In this document: one piece after another, positions 45,696 to 54,464 of the stretch
Layout of the letters: every line of letters starts with the position of its first letter
Position numbering within the stretch: position 1 is the stretch's first letter
Assembly: GCA_964421355.1 (NCBI GenBank)
Contig: CAYQWX010000006.1
Span: 1 to 61,321 of the forward strand
Direction of reading: 5' to 3'
Length of the DNA stretch: 61,321 nt
From: JALTDM01 sp964421355
Lineage (GTDB): Bacteria; Bacteroidota; Bacteroidia; Bacteroidales; JALTDM01
Notes under the pieces: model-generated
The model's database searches: none
What the model was told of the DNA's origin: nothing
What the model saw: only the letters and a program-made list of their open reading frames with translations
Translations under genes and position numbers: made by a program

Positions 45696-45784
45696 GGAGT
45701 TAGGGAAGTTCTCTTTGCGAAATTAAGCGTAGCGAAATGGAGCAAAGAGAACCAAGGGAAGAAAACCTTAGCTCTACCTACTCC
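45696..45784. repeat. Multi-stem inverted-repeat element
   Basis: A perfect 11-bp stem (45708-45718 with 45742-45752, GTTCTCTTTGC/GCAAAGAGAAC) with a 23-base loop sits inside an outer 8-bp stem with one bulged T (45696-45704 with 45777-45784), and a small third stem AAGG/CCTT lies between. The loop carries a direct repeat of GCGAAAT. It is more G+C-rich than its surroundings. Confidence 0.5.
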
Positions 45785-45833
45785 GCAGTAAATGCTAACT
45801 TTATTACACAAGCATTGAATGTAAGCAAATTAA

Positions 45834-46094
45834 CTAACCATAGCAAAGACTCTTAATACAACTGATTACTTTACTCACTCATATAATTCTTGGGAAAAAG
45901 GGCAAATTGAATATTGCAATAAATTGTTAAGACAATATATTCCTAAAAAGTCAATTATTGATAAACAAATAACACAGAATCTCAATGAAATACAAATGAA
46001 AACAAATAGAAGACCTAGAAAAAATTTAGGGCTTCAGATGTCTTTTAATTTATTTTATAAATTTGTAAATGAAAATGTTACATTTGATAGTTGA
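45834..46094 (+). pseudogene. IS30-family transposase, C-terminal remnant
   Basis: The frame after a TAA at 45831-45833 to a TGA at 46092-46094 gives about 86 aa matching the end of IS30 transposases: YFTHSYNSWEKGQIEYCNKLLRQ (shortened: SWEKG...LLRQYIPKKS), then LNEIQMKTNRRPRKNLGL. The catalytic N-terminal two thirds are missing and no start codon fits, so this is a dead fragment. The key SWERG-type glutamate is kept as SWEKG. Confidence 0.75.
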
Positions 46095-46130
46095 ATCTAC
46101 TATATAGTTCCAAAACTTCAAAAAAATAAG

Positions 46131-46157
46131 TTGTTTTACAAAAAAACAATACCTTTG
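46131..46157 (+). promoter_or_regulatory. Promoter of the prolyl oligopeptidase gene
   Basis: TTG (46131-46133), 16-base spacer, TACCTTTG (46150-46157), ending 32 bases before the ATG at 46190. Confidence 0.5.
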
Positions 46158-46189
46158 CTTGCATATACTAATACAAAAAAATAAAAAAT

Positions 46190-48352
46190 ATGAAAAGTGA
46201 AATGAAAAATTTATGGTATTCAGTATTATTGCTAATAGTTGCAATAATTGTAGGATTTTACTTTGCAAAAAATAATAACACTATGAAACAAACACAAAAA
46301 AAGTGGAATTATCCTAACCCCAAAAAAGTAGATACAATTGATAACTATTTTGGGACAAAAGTACCAGACCCATATCGTTGGATGGAAAACGAAAATGATC
46401 CAAATCTAAAAAAATGGATAAAAGAAGAAAACAAACTAACTTTTGATTATTTATCAAAAATACCTTATAGAAATAAAATAAAAAAAAGATTAGAAGAATT
46501 GATAAACTATGAAAGAAAAAGTACTCCATTTACAAAAGGTAATTTAACATTTTACTTTTATAATCCAGGAACGCTCAATCAAAGTATATTATATGTACAA
46601 GAACCTGGCAAAAAAGCACGGAAACTTATAGACCCCAACACTTTTTCAAAAGATGGCACAATAGCACTATCAGGAATAGGAATATCACACAACACCAAGT
46701 ATATTGCTTACTCTATATCAGTAGGAGGTAGCGATTGGAGACAAATAATAGTAAAAGAAATAAAAACAGGTAAAAACATAGACGACACCATCCACTGGGC
46801 TAAATTTACCGGCATAAGCTGGTTCAAAAACGGATTTTTTTATAGCGGATATACTCCCCCTGAAAAAGGGAAAGAGCTATCTATGAAAAACGAATATCAC
46901 AAACTATTTTATCACAAATTAGGCACTCCCCAATCACAAGATAAAGTGATAATGGAAGATAAAAATGATCCATACCGCATGTTTTATGCAGATGTTACTT
47001 ATGATGAAAAATACTTAATAATCACAGAAGAAGCCCGCAATACCATGGGCAATAGAATATGGATAAAAGATTTACAAAAAAATACCAACCCGTTTTTATT
47101 AAACCAATCTTTTGATTATGAATACAGTGTAATAGGTCATATCGGAACAAAATTATTTATAAAAACAAATAAAGATGCTGAAAATTATAAACTCGTAATT
47201 GCAGACATTAGCAATCCTTCAAATATAATTTGGACTGACCTTTTGCCCGAACAGGATGATGTATTACTATCAGCAGATATTGCAAACGAAAACAACCTCG
47301 TAGTAAAATATATGAAAGATGCCAGCGATAGACTATACATATATGATTTATCAGGTAAAAAAATAAAAGAAATCACTTTACCCACATTAGGTTCAATAGG
47401 AGGACCAAACACAGAATACGATAAAGATTATATGTATTATTCTTTTACATCATTTTTGTATCCTTCGGTTATATATAAATATGATTTCAAAAAAGATACA
47501 AGCGTAGAAATATTTAGACCAAAAATAAATTTTGATTTTGATAACTATGTAACTGAACAAATATTTTACAAAAGTAAAGACGGAACAAAAATTCCAATGT
47601 TTATAGTTCATAAAAAAGGCATAAAACTTGACCACAATAATCCTGCATGGTTATACGGATATGGAGGTTTTAACATTAGCTTAAAGCCATATTTTAGTGC
47701 TACTAGACTTGTGCTTTTTGAAAATGGAGTAGTATTTGCAATGGCAAACCTGCGGGGAGGTGGCGAATATGGACGCAAGTGGCATGAAGCAGGCATGAAA
47801 CTAAACAAACAAAATGTATTTGATGATTTTATTGCCGCCGCAGAATATCTAATAAACAAAGGATATACTTCACCCAAAAAACTTATTATTCATGGAGGGT
47901 CTAATGGTGGATTACTTATAGGAGCAGTTACCAATCAACGATCTGATTTGTTTGCAGTAGCTATCCCTTCTGTTGGAGTAATGGATATGCTTAGGTTTCA
48001 AAAATTTACAATAGGTTGGAATTGGGTAACAGACTATGGATCAAGTGATGATTCTACTCAATTTGCATACATATACAAATATTCGCCTCTATATAACATA
48101 CATGAAGGCATTAATTATCCTGCTATATTGGCTACTACTGCCGACCACGACGACAGAGTGGTGCCTGCACACTCATTTAAGTATATTGCCACATTACAAG
48201 AAAAATATAAAGGTCCTAACCCTGTTATGATACGGATAGAAACAATGGCAGGACACGGAGCAGGAAAACCTATTTCCAAAATAATAGAAGAAGTTACCGA
48301 CATGTATGCTTTTGCATTTTATAATGTAGGAATAAAAGATGTAAAAGAATAA
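46190..48352 (+). CDS. Prolyl oligopeptidase (S9A family)
   Basis: S9A enzymes cleave short peptides after proline. The 720-aa product has an N-terminal hydrophobic segment (about 9-25, YSVLLLIVAIIVGFYFA) that should act as a signal or anchor, a beta-propeller (about 60-440) and the alpha/beta hydrolase domain with nucleophile Ser about 571 (HGGSNGGLL), the acid in ADHDDRVVP and His in AGHGAGK. Length fits. It lies downstream of the IS30 remnant under its own promoter and is followed by a hairpin. Confidence 0.94.
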   Translation: MKSEMKNLWYSVLLLIVAIIVGFYFAKNNNTMKQTQKKWNYPNPKKVDTIDNYFGTKVPDPYRWMENENDPNLKKWIKEENKLTFDYLSKIPYRNKIKKRLEELINYERKSTPFTKGNLTFYFYNPGTLNQSILYVQEPGKKARKLIDPNTFSKDGTIALSGIGISHNTKYIAYSISVGGSDWRQIIVKEIKTGKNIDDTIHWAKFTGISWFKNGFFYSGYTPPEKGKELSMKNEYHKLFYHKLGTPQSQDKVIMEDKNDPYRMFYADVTYDEKYLIITEEARNTMGNRIWIKDLQKNTNPFLLNQSFDYEYSVIGHIGTKLFIKTNKDAENYKLVIADISNPSNIIWTDLLPEQDDVLLSADIANENNLVVKYMKDASDRLYIYDLSGKKIKEITLPTLGSIGGPNTEYDKDYMYYSFTSFLYPSVIYKYDFKKDTSVEIFRPKINFDFDNYVTEQIFYKSKDGTKIPMFIVHKKGIKLDHNNPAWLYGYGGFNISLKPYFSATRLVLFENGVVFAMANLRGGGEYGRKWHEAGMKLNKQNVFDDFIAAAEYLINKGYTSPKKLIIHGGSNGGLLIGAVTNQRSDLFAVAIPSVGVMDMLRFQKFTIGWNWVTDYGSSDDSTQFAYIYKYSPLYNIHEGINYPAILATTADHDDRVVPAHSFKYIATLQEKYKGPNPVMIRIETMAGHGAGKPISKIIEEVTDMYAFAFYNVGIKDVKE

Positions 48353-48373
48353 ATAAAATTATTCGAAACACAA

Positions 48374-48408
48374 AATAGAGGTATGTAAAATAACAGCATA
48401 CCTCTATT
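48374..48408 (+). terminator. Hairpin after the prolyl oligopeptidase gene
   Basis: A perfect 12-bp stem (48374-48385 with 48397-48408, AATAGAGGTATG/CATACCTCTATT) 21 bases after the stop. The following bases (ATTCAC) lack a T-run, so termination may be weak. Confidence 0.5.
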
Positions 48409-48522
48409 ATTCACAACAACATAACATCTTTATCAAACTTTAATTCTCTTGAAATCTCAAATTTTAACAAAAAATTATCATCTAATCATAGTAGTATTTA
48501 TTGCAAAATAATATTTTTTTAA

Positions 48523-48551
48523 TTGTGTGTTCAAAAAGTTTTATATATTTG
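48523..48551 (+). promoter_or_regulatory. Promoter of the lipoprotein-ABCG operon
   Basis: TTG (48523-48525), 18-base spacer, TATATTTG (48544-48551), ending 24 bases before the ATG at 48576. This placement rules out the earlier in-frame start at 48501. Confidence 0.6.
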
Positions 48552-48575
48552 CACACAATAAAATGTATTGTTCGT

Positions 48576-49493
48576 ATGAATAAAAGTTTTTTTAAGTCAT
48601 TACCTTTGTTGGTATTAAGTGGTATGTTTGTACTATGGGGCTGTGGGAGTAGCAATAATAAAAACACACCATCAGAAGATAGTTTGGAAAATCAAATAGA
48701 CCAAGAAATAGACTCTAATGCAACAGCCGTCATAATGATGAATGGGACACTTTTTAGTATTCCATCACCATACCAAATGGCAATGCTAATAAAAAAGAAA
48801 AATCTGGAATTTAATGATGAACTGATTGTCCCATTAGATTCTGCAAATAATTATACCAACTATTTTAAAAAAGCATTGGCAATAGGATTTTATGGTGCAG
48901 ATTTAGCATATTTCACTCTATATGACCAAACTCCTAAAGCAGTAAAATATTTTTCCAAAATAAAAATGCTTGCACAAGACCTTGACATAAGTTCAGGTTT
49001 TGATAAAGAAATAATGGAACGAATAGACAAAAATATGGGCAACAAAGACTCCCTAATGTATATCGTTTCCAACTCCTACAGAAAAGCAGATAACTTCTTA
49101 AAAGAAAATGAAAGACAAGAATTGGGTGCACTTATTCTAGCAGGAGGTTTTATAGAAAGTCTGTATATGAGTACACAATTAAGCAAAACAATAAAAGATC
49201 AAGAATTGATGTATAGAATAGGAGAACAAAAACACCCATTAGACAACCTAATAAAAATTCTAACTCCTTATTATGACAAATCTCCAGACTACACCGCTCT
49301 CGTTGACAAATTAGTTGATTTATCCTATGAATTTGAAGGAATAAAAATAAACTACAAATATGAACAACCGGAAATAATACCCGAAAAGAAATTAGCAATC
49401 ATAAAAAGCCAAACAGAAGTAAATATAAGTGATGAGCAACTACAAAAAATAAGAAATAAAGTTGCAGAAATCAGAAATTTTATGATAAAATAA
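48576..49493 (+). CDS. Conserved lipoprotein of unknown function, first gene of the ABCG operon
   Basis: The 305-aa product has a lipoprotein signal (SLPLLVLSGMFVLWGC, Cys23), an Asn/Ser/Glu-rich linker and a mostly helical body with MNGTLFSIPSPYQMAMLIKK near the start of it. No known catalytic motif. The next gene begins 22 bases after the stop and the ABCG transporter follows, so it is a likely partner of that transporter. It should face the periplasm. I recognise no named family beyond a Bacteroidota hypothetical. Confidence 0.75.
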   Translation: MNKSFFKSLPLLVLSGMFVLWGCGSSNNKNTPSEDSLENQIDQEIDSNATAVIMMNGTLFSIPSPYQMAMLIKKKNLEFNDELIVPLDSANNYTNYFKKALAIGFYGADLAYFTLYDQTPKAVKYFSKIKMLAQDLDISSGFDKEIMERIDKNMGNKDSLMYIVSNSYRKADNFLKENERQELGALILAGGFIESLYMSTQLSKTIKDQELMYRIGEQKHPLDNLIKILTPYYDKSPDYTALVDKLVDLSYEFEGIKINYKYEQPEIIPEKKLAIIKSQTEVNISDEQLQKIRNKVAEIRNFMIK

Positions 49494-49515
49494 ACAAAAG
49501 AAAAAGTTTTTGAAA

Positions 49516-49953
49516 ATGAAAAAGTTAAGTAATATAATTATAGTTTTATTTTTAGGATTAAGCTTTGCAACATATACCGCAAATGCACAAGCAGATAAAA
49601 CTATTAGCTTGGTTACAAAATATATAAAGTTCCCATATATTTCAGATGGACAACAATATAAAGCGTTACTTAATGGAGATGAAATAGCAGAGTTTCATAT
49701 AACATTTTTTGGAGGTACGGTTTACAGGTTGGCAGCTGCCGCAGGTAACGAAGAAGGTAATGTCATTTTCAGAGTATATGACAAACAAAGAAATTTACTT
49801 TTTTCCAATGCTGATTATAATAATTCACCGTATTGGGACTTTAAATTTACTTCAACGGTAGATTGCCTGATAGAAATTCAATTGGATAATTCTAATTTAT
49901 CATCGGGATTTGTATATATGCTTGTAGGATTTAAGCAACAAGAAGAAAAATAA
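49516..49953 (+). CDS. Secreted protein of unknown function in the ABCG operon
   Basis: The 145-aa product has a signal peptide (about 1-24, ending ANAQ) and a compact beta-rich domain (AEFHITFFGGTVYRLAAAAG, EGNVIFRVYDKQRNLLFSN, YWDFKFTSTVDCLIEIQL). The strand pattern resembles a jelly-roll or pre-peptidase C-terminal-like fold. Start ATG at 49516; an upstream TTG is less likely. It lies 12 bases before the transporter gene, so a role with it is likely. Confidence 0.7.
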   Translation: MKKLSNIIIVLFLGLSFATYTANAQADKTISLVTKYIKFPYISDGQQYKALLNGDEIAEFHITFFGGTVYRLAAAAGNEEGNVIFRVYDKQRNLLFSNADYNNSPYWDFKFTSTVDCLIEIQLDNSNLSSGFVYMLVGFKQQEEK

Positions 49954-49965
49954 TAATTAGACAGA

Positions 49966-52900
49966 ATGAGCGAACGCATCTTAAAGGCATTGATGCATCT
50001 TTTTGCTCTTATTGCCAGACCCAACAGTAATCTGGAAGAACGAAAAGAAATTGTTGGTAGCTTTTTAAAACAACAATTAAACTCAGAACAAGTAGAAGAA
50101 TATCTCAAAATTTTTGTTAATTATTACAAAATATATCAAGAAAAACAAAGCAGAAAAGGAAAAAGAAACAAAAGCATTGCCGTAAGTTCCGTAAAAATAT
50201 TAAAAATCTGCAATGAAATAAATAGTGAACTTACACTTAAACAAAGAGTAATAGTTTTATATAACTTATTGGAATTCATTAAAGCAGATGTTGGAGAAGT
50301 AAGCGAACAAGAACTTGAATTTGTACAAACAGTTGCCCAAGAATTCCATATCCCCGAAGACGAATACAAAAGAATTAAGGGATTTGTAATATATGCATTT
50401 GACCAAATACCAAATTCTTCAAGAATGTTGCTTATTGATAGCAACAAAGACTTTAAGCACGAAAAAATAAAACACATGTATGTAGAAGGCATGAAAGGGC
50501 AAATACGCTTCTTTCATCTTCGTCTTACCGATATGTATTTTTTTCGATATCTTGGCTCTTCCGAACTTGTAATGAACGGTCAATTACTTCATCAAGATAA
50601 AGTATATATATTCACATTTGGTTCATCTATAAAAGCACCTAAAATAACTCCTATCTATTACAGCGATATTGTAAAAGTATTTAACGAAGACAAGACACAC
50701 GGAAAAATATTATTTGAAGTAAAAAACATTGAATACCACTTCCCCTCAGGAAATATAGGATTGCATCCTATAAGCTTCACAGAAGAATCAGGTAGAATGG
50801 TAGGAATAATGGGAGCAAGTGGTGCAGGGAAATCAACACTTTTGAGTGTGCTTAATGGCACAAACTCACCAACCAGAGGTGAAGTGCTTATAAATAAAAT
50901 AAATATTCATAAAGAAAAAGAAAAATTAGAAGGACTTATAGGTTTTGTATCACAAGATGATTTACTTATTGAAGAACTTACCGTATTTGAAAATCTTTAC
51001 TTCAATGCAAAACTTTGCTTTGATAACTACTCCGAATTTCAAATAATAAGAACAGTTTTCAAGACCCTGCAAACCCTTGGGCTTTATGAAATACGAAACA
51101 TGAAAGTAGGAAGTCCTCTCAATAAAAAAATAAGTGGAGGACAACGTAAACGTCTAAATATTGCATTAGAACTAATAAGAGAACCTGCCGTATTATTTTT
51201 GGACGAACCTACTTCCGGACTATCTTCCCGCGATAGCGAAAACATAATGGACTTGCTTAAAGACTTGTCTCTTAAAGGAAAATTAATCTTTGTAGTAATA
51301 CACCAACCATCTTCCGACATATTCAAAATGTTTGACAACCTCTTAATATTAGACCAAGGAGGATATATGGTATATTGTGGACCTCCAGTAGAAGCCATAG
51401 TTCACTTCAAAGCATCAATCAATTATGCCAATTGGCAAGAAGCAGAATGTCCGGTATGCGGAAATGTTAACCCCGAACAAATATTTAACATATTAGAATC
51501 TACTGTGTTAGATGAATACGGCTCTCCTACTATGATTAGAAAAATTTCTCCAAAAGAATGGAACGAAATATACTTAAAAAGTGAATTTAGCAAAAAAGCC
51601 GTCTCTATTACTGCCCAAAAAGAAGAACTCATATTACCTAAAATAACTTTTAACATTCCTAATAAAATAAAGCAAGCTTTTATATTCTTAAAGAGAGATA
51701 TATTGTCCAAACTTGCCAACAGCCAATACCTTATAATAAACGCACTGGAAACTCCAGTTTTAGCATTTTTATTGTCATACATTATTAAATATTGGAGCGT
51801 AGATGTATCTACAGGTGGACATTATATTTTCAGCAAAAATGAAAATATTCCTGCATATCTTTACATGGCAGTAATTGTAGCCATATTTATAGGTCTTACC
51901 GTAAGCGCCGAAGAAATTATTAAAGACAGAAAAATACTCATTCGTGAAAAATTCTTGAATTTAAGTTGGGGAAGTTTTATTGCAAGCAAAATATTTATAC
52001 TTCTATCTGTTGCTGTTATACAAGCTCTTATGTTTGCATTTATTGGCAATTATATATTGGAAATCAAAGGTATGTATTTTCATTATTGGCTTATGCTTTT
52101 CTCTGCTTGGGCATTTGCTATCATTCTTGGACTAAACATTTCCGATGCATTCAAAACTGCAGTAACAATATATATATCCATACCGTTTCTGGTAATTCCT
52201 CAAATGATATTAAGCGGTGTAGTATTCCGCTATGATAAACTTAATCCCACTATAAGTTCCCCTACCGAAATTCCTATTTACGGAGAAATAATTACAGCCC
52301 GATGGGCTTATGAAGGACTTGCTGTTCATCAATATAAAGACAATGCTTACGAACACATCTTTTATCCTTATGACAAAATAATAAATGACGCAAACTATAA
52401 AAAAGATTATTGGCTTGTAAACCTAATGAATAAAGCTAGTTTCGTAAAACGTAACTTAAAGAAAAAAGAAAAGAAACAAGACATAACAAATGCTCTGGAA
52501 CTATTAAGAAATGAATTATCAAAAGAACTTAAACATAATAAAAGATTTAAATTTGATAAACTAAATAAACTATATTACGACAAAATAACTCCATCTATCA
52601 TAGAAAGCACCCAAATGTTTCTTAAAAAACTGAAAAAATATTACATTGCAAAATCAAAATTAGCTTCCCAAAAGAAAGATGCCCTTGTATCCAAACTTCA
52701 AAATACACCAGAAAAAAGGGAACTGTTTCTTAAAATGAAAAAAGAATATACAAATGATAAATTAACTGATTTTGTACGCAACAGAACCGATTTGGAAGGA
52801 ATTATAGAATATAAAAATAGACTTTACAGAAAAATAGATCCAATCTATCAAGACCCTGAACATAAATTTATAAGGGCACATTTTTATGCTCCTCGCAAAA

Positions 52901-53058
52901 GATTAGGAAATATTTACATTGACACTTATTGGATGAATGTTTTTGTTATTTGGTTTTTTAATATTCTGTTAATCATCTCTTTATATTTTAGATGGTTTAG
53001 AAAGACCCTTGATAAATTAGGAGAAATTAGTGGCAAATTTATCAAACCAAAAGATTAA
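49966..53058 (+). CDS. Giant ABCG-type transporter fused to a TerB-like domain, with large extracytoplasmic insert
   Basis: The 1030-aa half-transporter starts with a TerB-like helical domain (about 1-150), then a beta domain (about 165-250, with LVMNGQLLHQDKVYIFTFGSSI, FHA-like or similar), then an ABC ATPase with Walker A GASGAGKST (about 283), signature ISGGQRKR (about 389), Walker B VLFLDEPTSG (about 409) and an H-loop at VIHQPSSD. A Cys-rich knot CPVCGNVNPEQIF follows (about 495). ABC2-type helices run from about 595 to 754; a 230-residue Lys/Glu-rich coiled-coil insert (about 755-988) precedes the last helix (VFVIWFFNILLIISLYF). The order ATPase then membrane part is that of ABCG proteins. 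The substrate is unknown. Two upstream secreted genes form an operon with it. Confidence 0.85.
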   Translation: MSERILKALMHLFALIARPNSNLEERKEIVGSFLKQQLNSEQVEEYLKIFVNYYKIYQEKQSRKGKRNKSIAVSSVKILKICNEINSELTLKQRVIVLYNLLEFIKADVGEVSEQELEFVQTVAQEFHIPEDEYKRIKGFVIYAFDQIPNSSRMLLIDSNKDFKHEKIKHMYVEGMKGQIRFFHLRLTDMYFFRYLGSSELVMNGQLLHQDKVYIFTFGSSIKAPKITPIYYSDIVKVFNEDKTHGKILFEVKNIEYHFPSGNIGLHPISFTEESGRMVGIMGASGAGKSTLLSVLNGTNSPTRGEVLINKINIHKEKEKLEGLIGFVSQDDLLIEELTVFENLYFNAKLCFDNYSEFQIIRTVFKTLQTLGLYEIRNMKVGSPLNKKISGGQRKRLNIALELIREPAVLFLDEPTSGLSSRDSENIMDLLKDLSLKGKLIFVVIHQPSSDIFKMFDNLLILDQGGYMVYCGPPVEAIVHFKASINYANWQEAECPVCGNVNPEQIFNILESTVLDEYGSPTMIRKISPKEWNEIYLKSEFSKKAVSITAQKEELILPKITFNIPNKIKQAFIFLKRDILSKLANSQYLIINALETPVLAFLLSYIIKYWSVDVSTGGHYIFSKNENIPAYLYMAVIVAIFIGLTVSAEEIIKDRKILIREKFLNLSWGSFIASKIFILLSVAVIQALMFAFIGNYILEIKGMYFHYWLMLFSAWAFAIILGLNISDAFKTAVTIYISIPFLVIPQMILSGVVFRYDKLNPTISSPTEIPIYGEIITARWAYEGLAVHQYKDNAYEHIFYPYDKIINDANYKKDYWLVNLMNKASFVKRNLKKKEKKQDITNALELLRNELSKELKHNKRFKFDKLNKLYYDKITPSIIESTQMFLKKLKKYYIAKSKLASQKKDALVSKLQNTPEKRELFLKMKKEYTNDKLTDFVRNRTDLEGIIEYKNRLYRKIDPIYQDPEHKFIRAHFYAPRKRLGNIYIDTYWMNVFVIWFFNILLIISLYFRWFRKTLDKLGEISGKFIKPKD

Positions 53059-53075
53059 ATCCAGATACAAATAAA

Positions 53076-53939
53076 TTATCCCAACCAAATTTCCAATAAA
53101 TAAAATACCATAAACAAAATACTTGCAATCCCATTAGCAGTAAAAAAAGCAAGATTAATTTTGGATAAATCCCTTTGTTTTACAATACTATGTTGAAACA
53201 CAATAAAGAATGTAAAAACCGCCGTTCCCAACCAATAGAAAAACCCATAATGATTTATTATACCTATTGCTGCTGCTAACAAAACAACTACTACATGCAA
53301 TATAACAGACAATATTATACTTTTGTCTGTACCAAGAATAGCAGGGATAGATTTTAAATTATTCTCTTTATCAAAAAACTCATCTTGAAGTGCATATATA
53401 ATATCAAAACCACTTACCCAAAATACTACAAGTACAGATAGCAATACAGGAGTTAAATCAAACCGCTGCGTCATACATAAATAAGCACCAATCGGAGCCA
53501 AAGAAAGTCCAACTCCAAGCACAAAATGAGAAAGTGAAGTAAACCGCTTTGTATAGCTATAAAATAGAATTACAAAAAGTGCTACTGGAGAAAGAATAAG
53601 CACCAATTTATTGATAAATGCCGTAGTAACAATAAATAATATTGAGTTGATAACAGTAAACAATAATGCATTATGAGGTGAAATTCTCCCCGATGGTATT
53701 TCTCTATTCCGTGTTCGCGGATTTTTTTCATCAATATCTCTATCCAAATATCTGTTAAAAGCCATCGCCGCACTACGGGCAAATACCATTGCCAATATTA
53801 CTAATAAAAATATTTCTGTACTCCATTTTCCTGTAACCTTTACACCCAAAGCATAACCAATAATTGCAAAAGGTAAAGCAAAAATAGAATGAACAAATTT
53901 TACCAATGATAAATATTTTTTTAATTCTGCCGTTATCAT
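53076..53939 (-). CDS. ubiA: UbiA-family prenyltransferase
   Basis: UbiA enzymes attach a prenyl chain to an aromatic acceptor in quinone synthesis. The 287-aa membrane protein has about eight helices and the two Asp-rich sites NRYLDRDIDEKNPRTRNREIPSG (shortened: NRYLDRDID) and ALQDEFFDKENN. The NREIPSG end fits the 'other' UbiA subgroup linked to the futalosine menaquinone route (MqnP), though this is inferred. It overlaps the macro-domain gene by 4 bases. Confidence 0.88.
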   Translation of the reverse strand: MITAELKKYLSLVKFVHSIFALPFAIIGYALGVKVTGKWSTEIFLLVILAMVFARSAAMAFNRYLDRDIDEKNPRTRNREIPSGRISPHNALLFTVINSILFIVTTAFINKLVLILSPVALFVILFYSYTKRFTSLSHFVLGVGLSLAPIGAYLCMTQRFDLTPVLLSVLVVFWVSGFDIIYALQDEFFDKENNLKSIPAILGTDKSIILSVILHVVVVLLAAAIGIINHYGFFYWLGTAVFTFFIVFQHSIVKQRDLSKINLAFFTANGIASILFMVFYLLEIWLG

Positions 53940-54451
53940 TTTATTTCAAATACTTCTTTGTAAACACTATAATTATCAGCATCAAATATACAGAAAACTA
54001 TCTTGTCCAATTTTCCATCATTTTTTTTCAAAAATTTTTCAATTGTTTCCTTAACCACTTTTGCCGCATCTTTTTTCGGGAAACGATATACACCCGTACT
54101 TATATTAGGAAAAGCTATTGTTTTCAGTCCATACTCAATAGCTATCATAAGCGAATTTATATAAGCAGATGAGAGTAATTTGTAATCCTTACCTTTACCG
54201 TGCCATACAGGACCTACTGCATGAATCACATATTTCGCAGGAAGCCTATACCCCTTTGTTATTTTTGCTTCACCCGTGTTTGCTCCCCCCAAAGTTTTGC
54301 ACTCCTCAAGTAATTCCGCTCCAGCAGCTCTATGTATTGCACCATCCACTCCTCCTCCTCCAAGCAAAGTGCGATTGGCAGCATTAACTATAGCATCCAC
54401 ATCAAGCCTTGTTATATCACAAGGATACAATATCTCTATTTTAGTTTTCAT
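53936..54451 (-). CDS. Macro-domain protein (ADP-ribose / O-acetyl-ADP-ribose deacetylase-like)
   Basis: The 171-aa product is a single macro domain: ILYPCDITRLDVDAIVNAANRTLLGGGGVDGAIHRAAG carries the usual VNAAN and GGGVDGAIH motifs, then GEAKITKGYRLPAKYVIHAVGP and FPNISTGVYRFP. It matches the MacroD-type deacetylase set (YmdB-like), which removes ADP-ribose or acetyl groups from O-acetyl-ADP-ribose. The ATG at 54451 lies 13 bases after the dapF stop; an upstream in-frame start overlaps dapF. Confidence 0.9.
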   Translation of the reverse strand: MKTKIEILYPCDITRLDVDAIVNAANRTLLGGGGVDGAIHRAAGAELLEECKTLGGANTGEAKITKGYRLPAKYVIHAVGPVWHGKGKDYKLLSSAYINSLMIAIEYGLKTIAFPNISTGVYRFPKKDAAKVVKETIEKFLKKNDGKLDKIVFCIFDADNYSVYKEVFEIK

Positions 54452-54464
54452 AATAAAATCGTTT

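Larger units (their letters stand above)
45605..46149. other. Long gap with a foldable element and an IS30 remnant
   Basis: About 545 bases between the DUF349 gene and the prolyl oligopeptidase promoter. It contains an inverted-repeat element (45696-45784) and a decayed IS30 transposase tail (45834-46094). No complete gene is present; flanking terminal repeats of an IS were not found. Confidence 0.65.
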
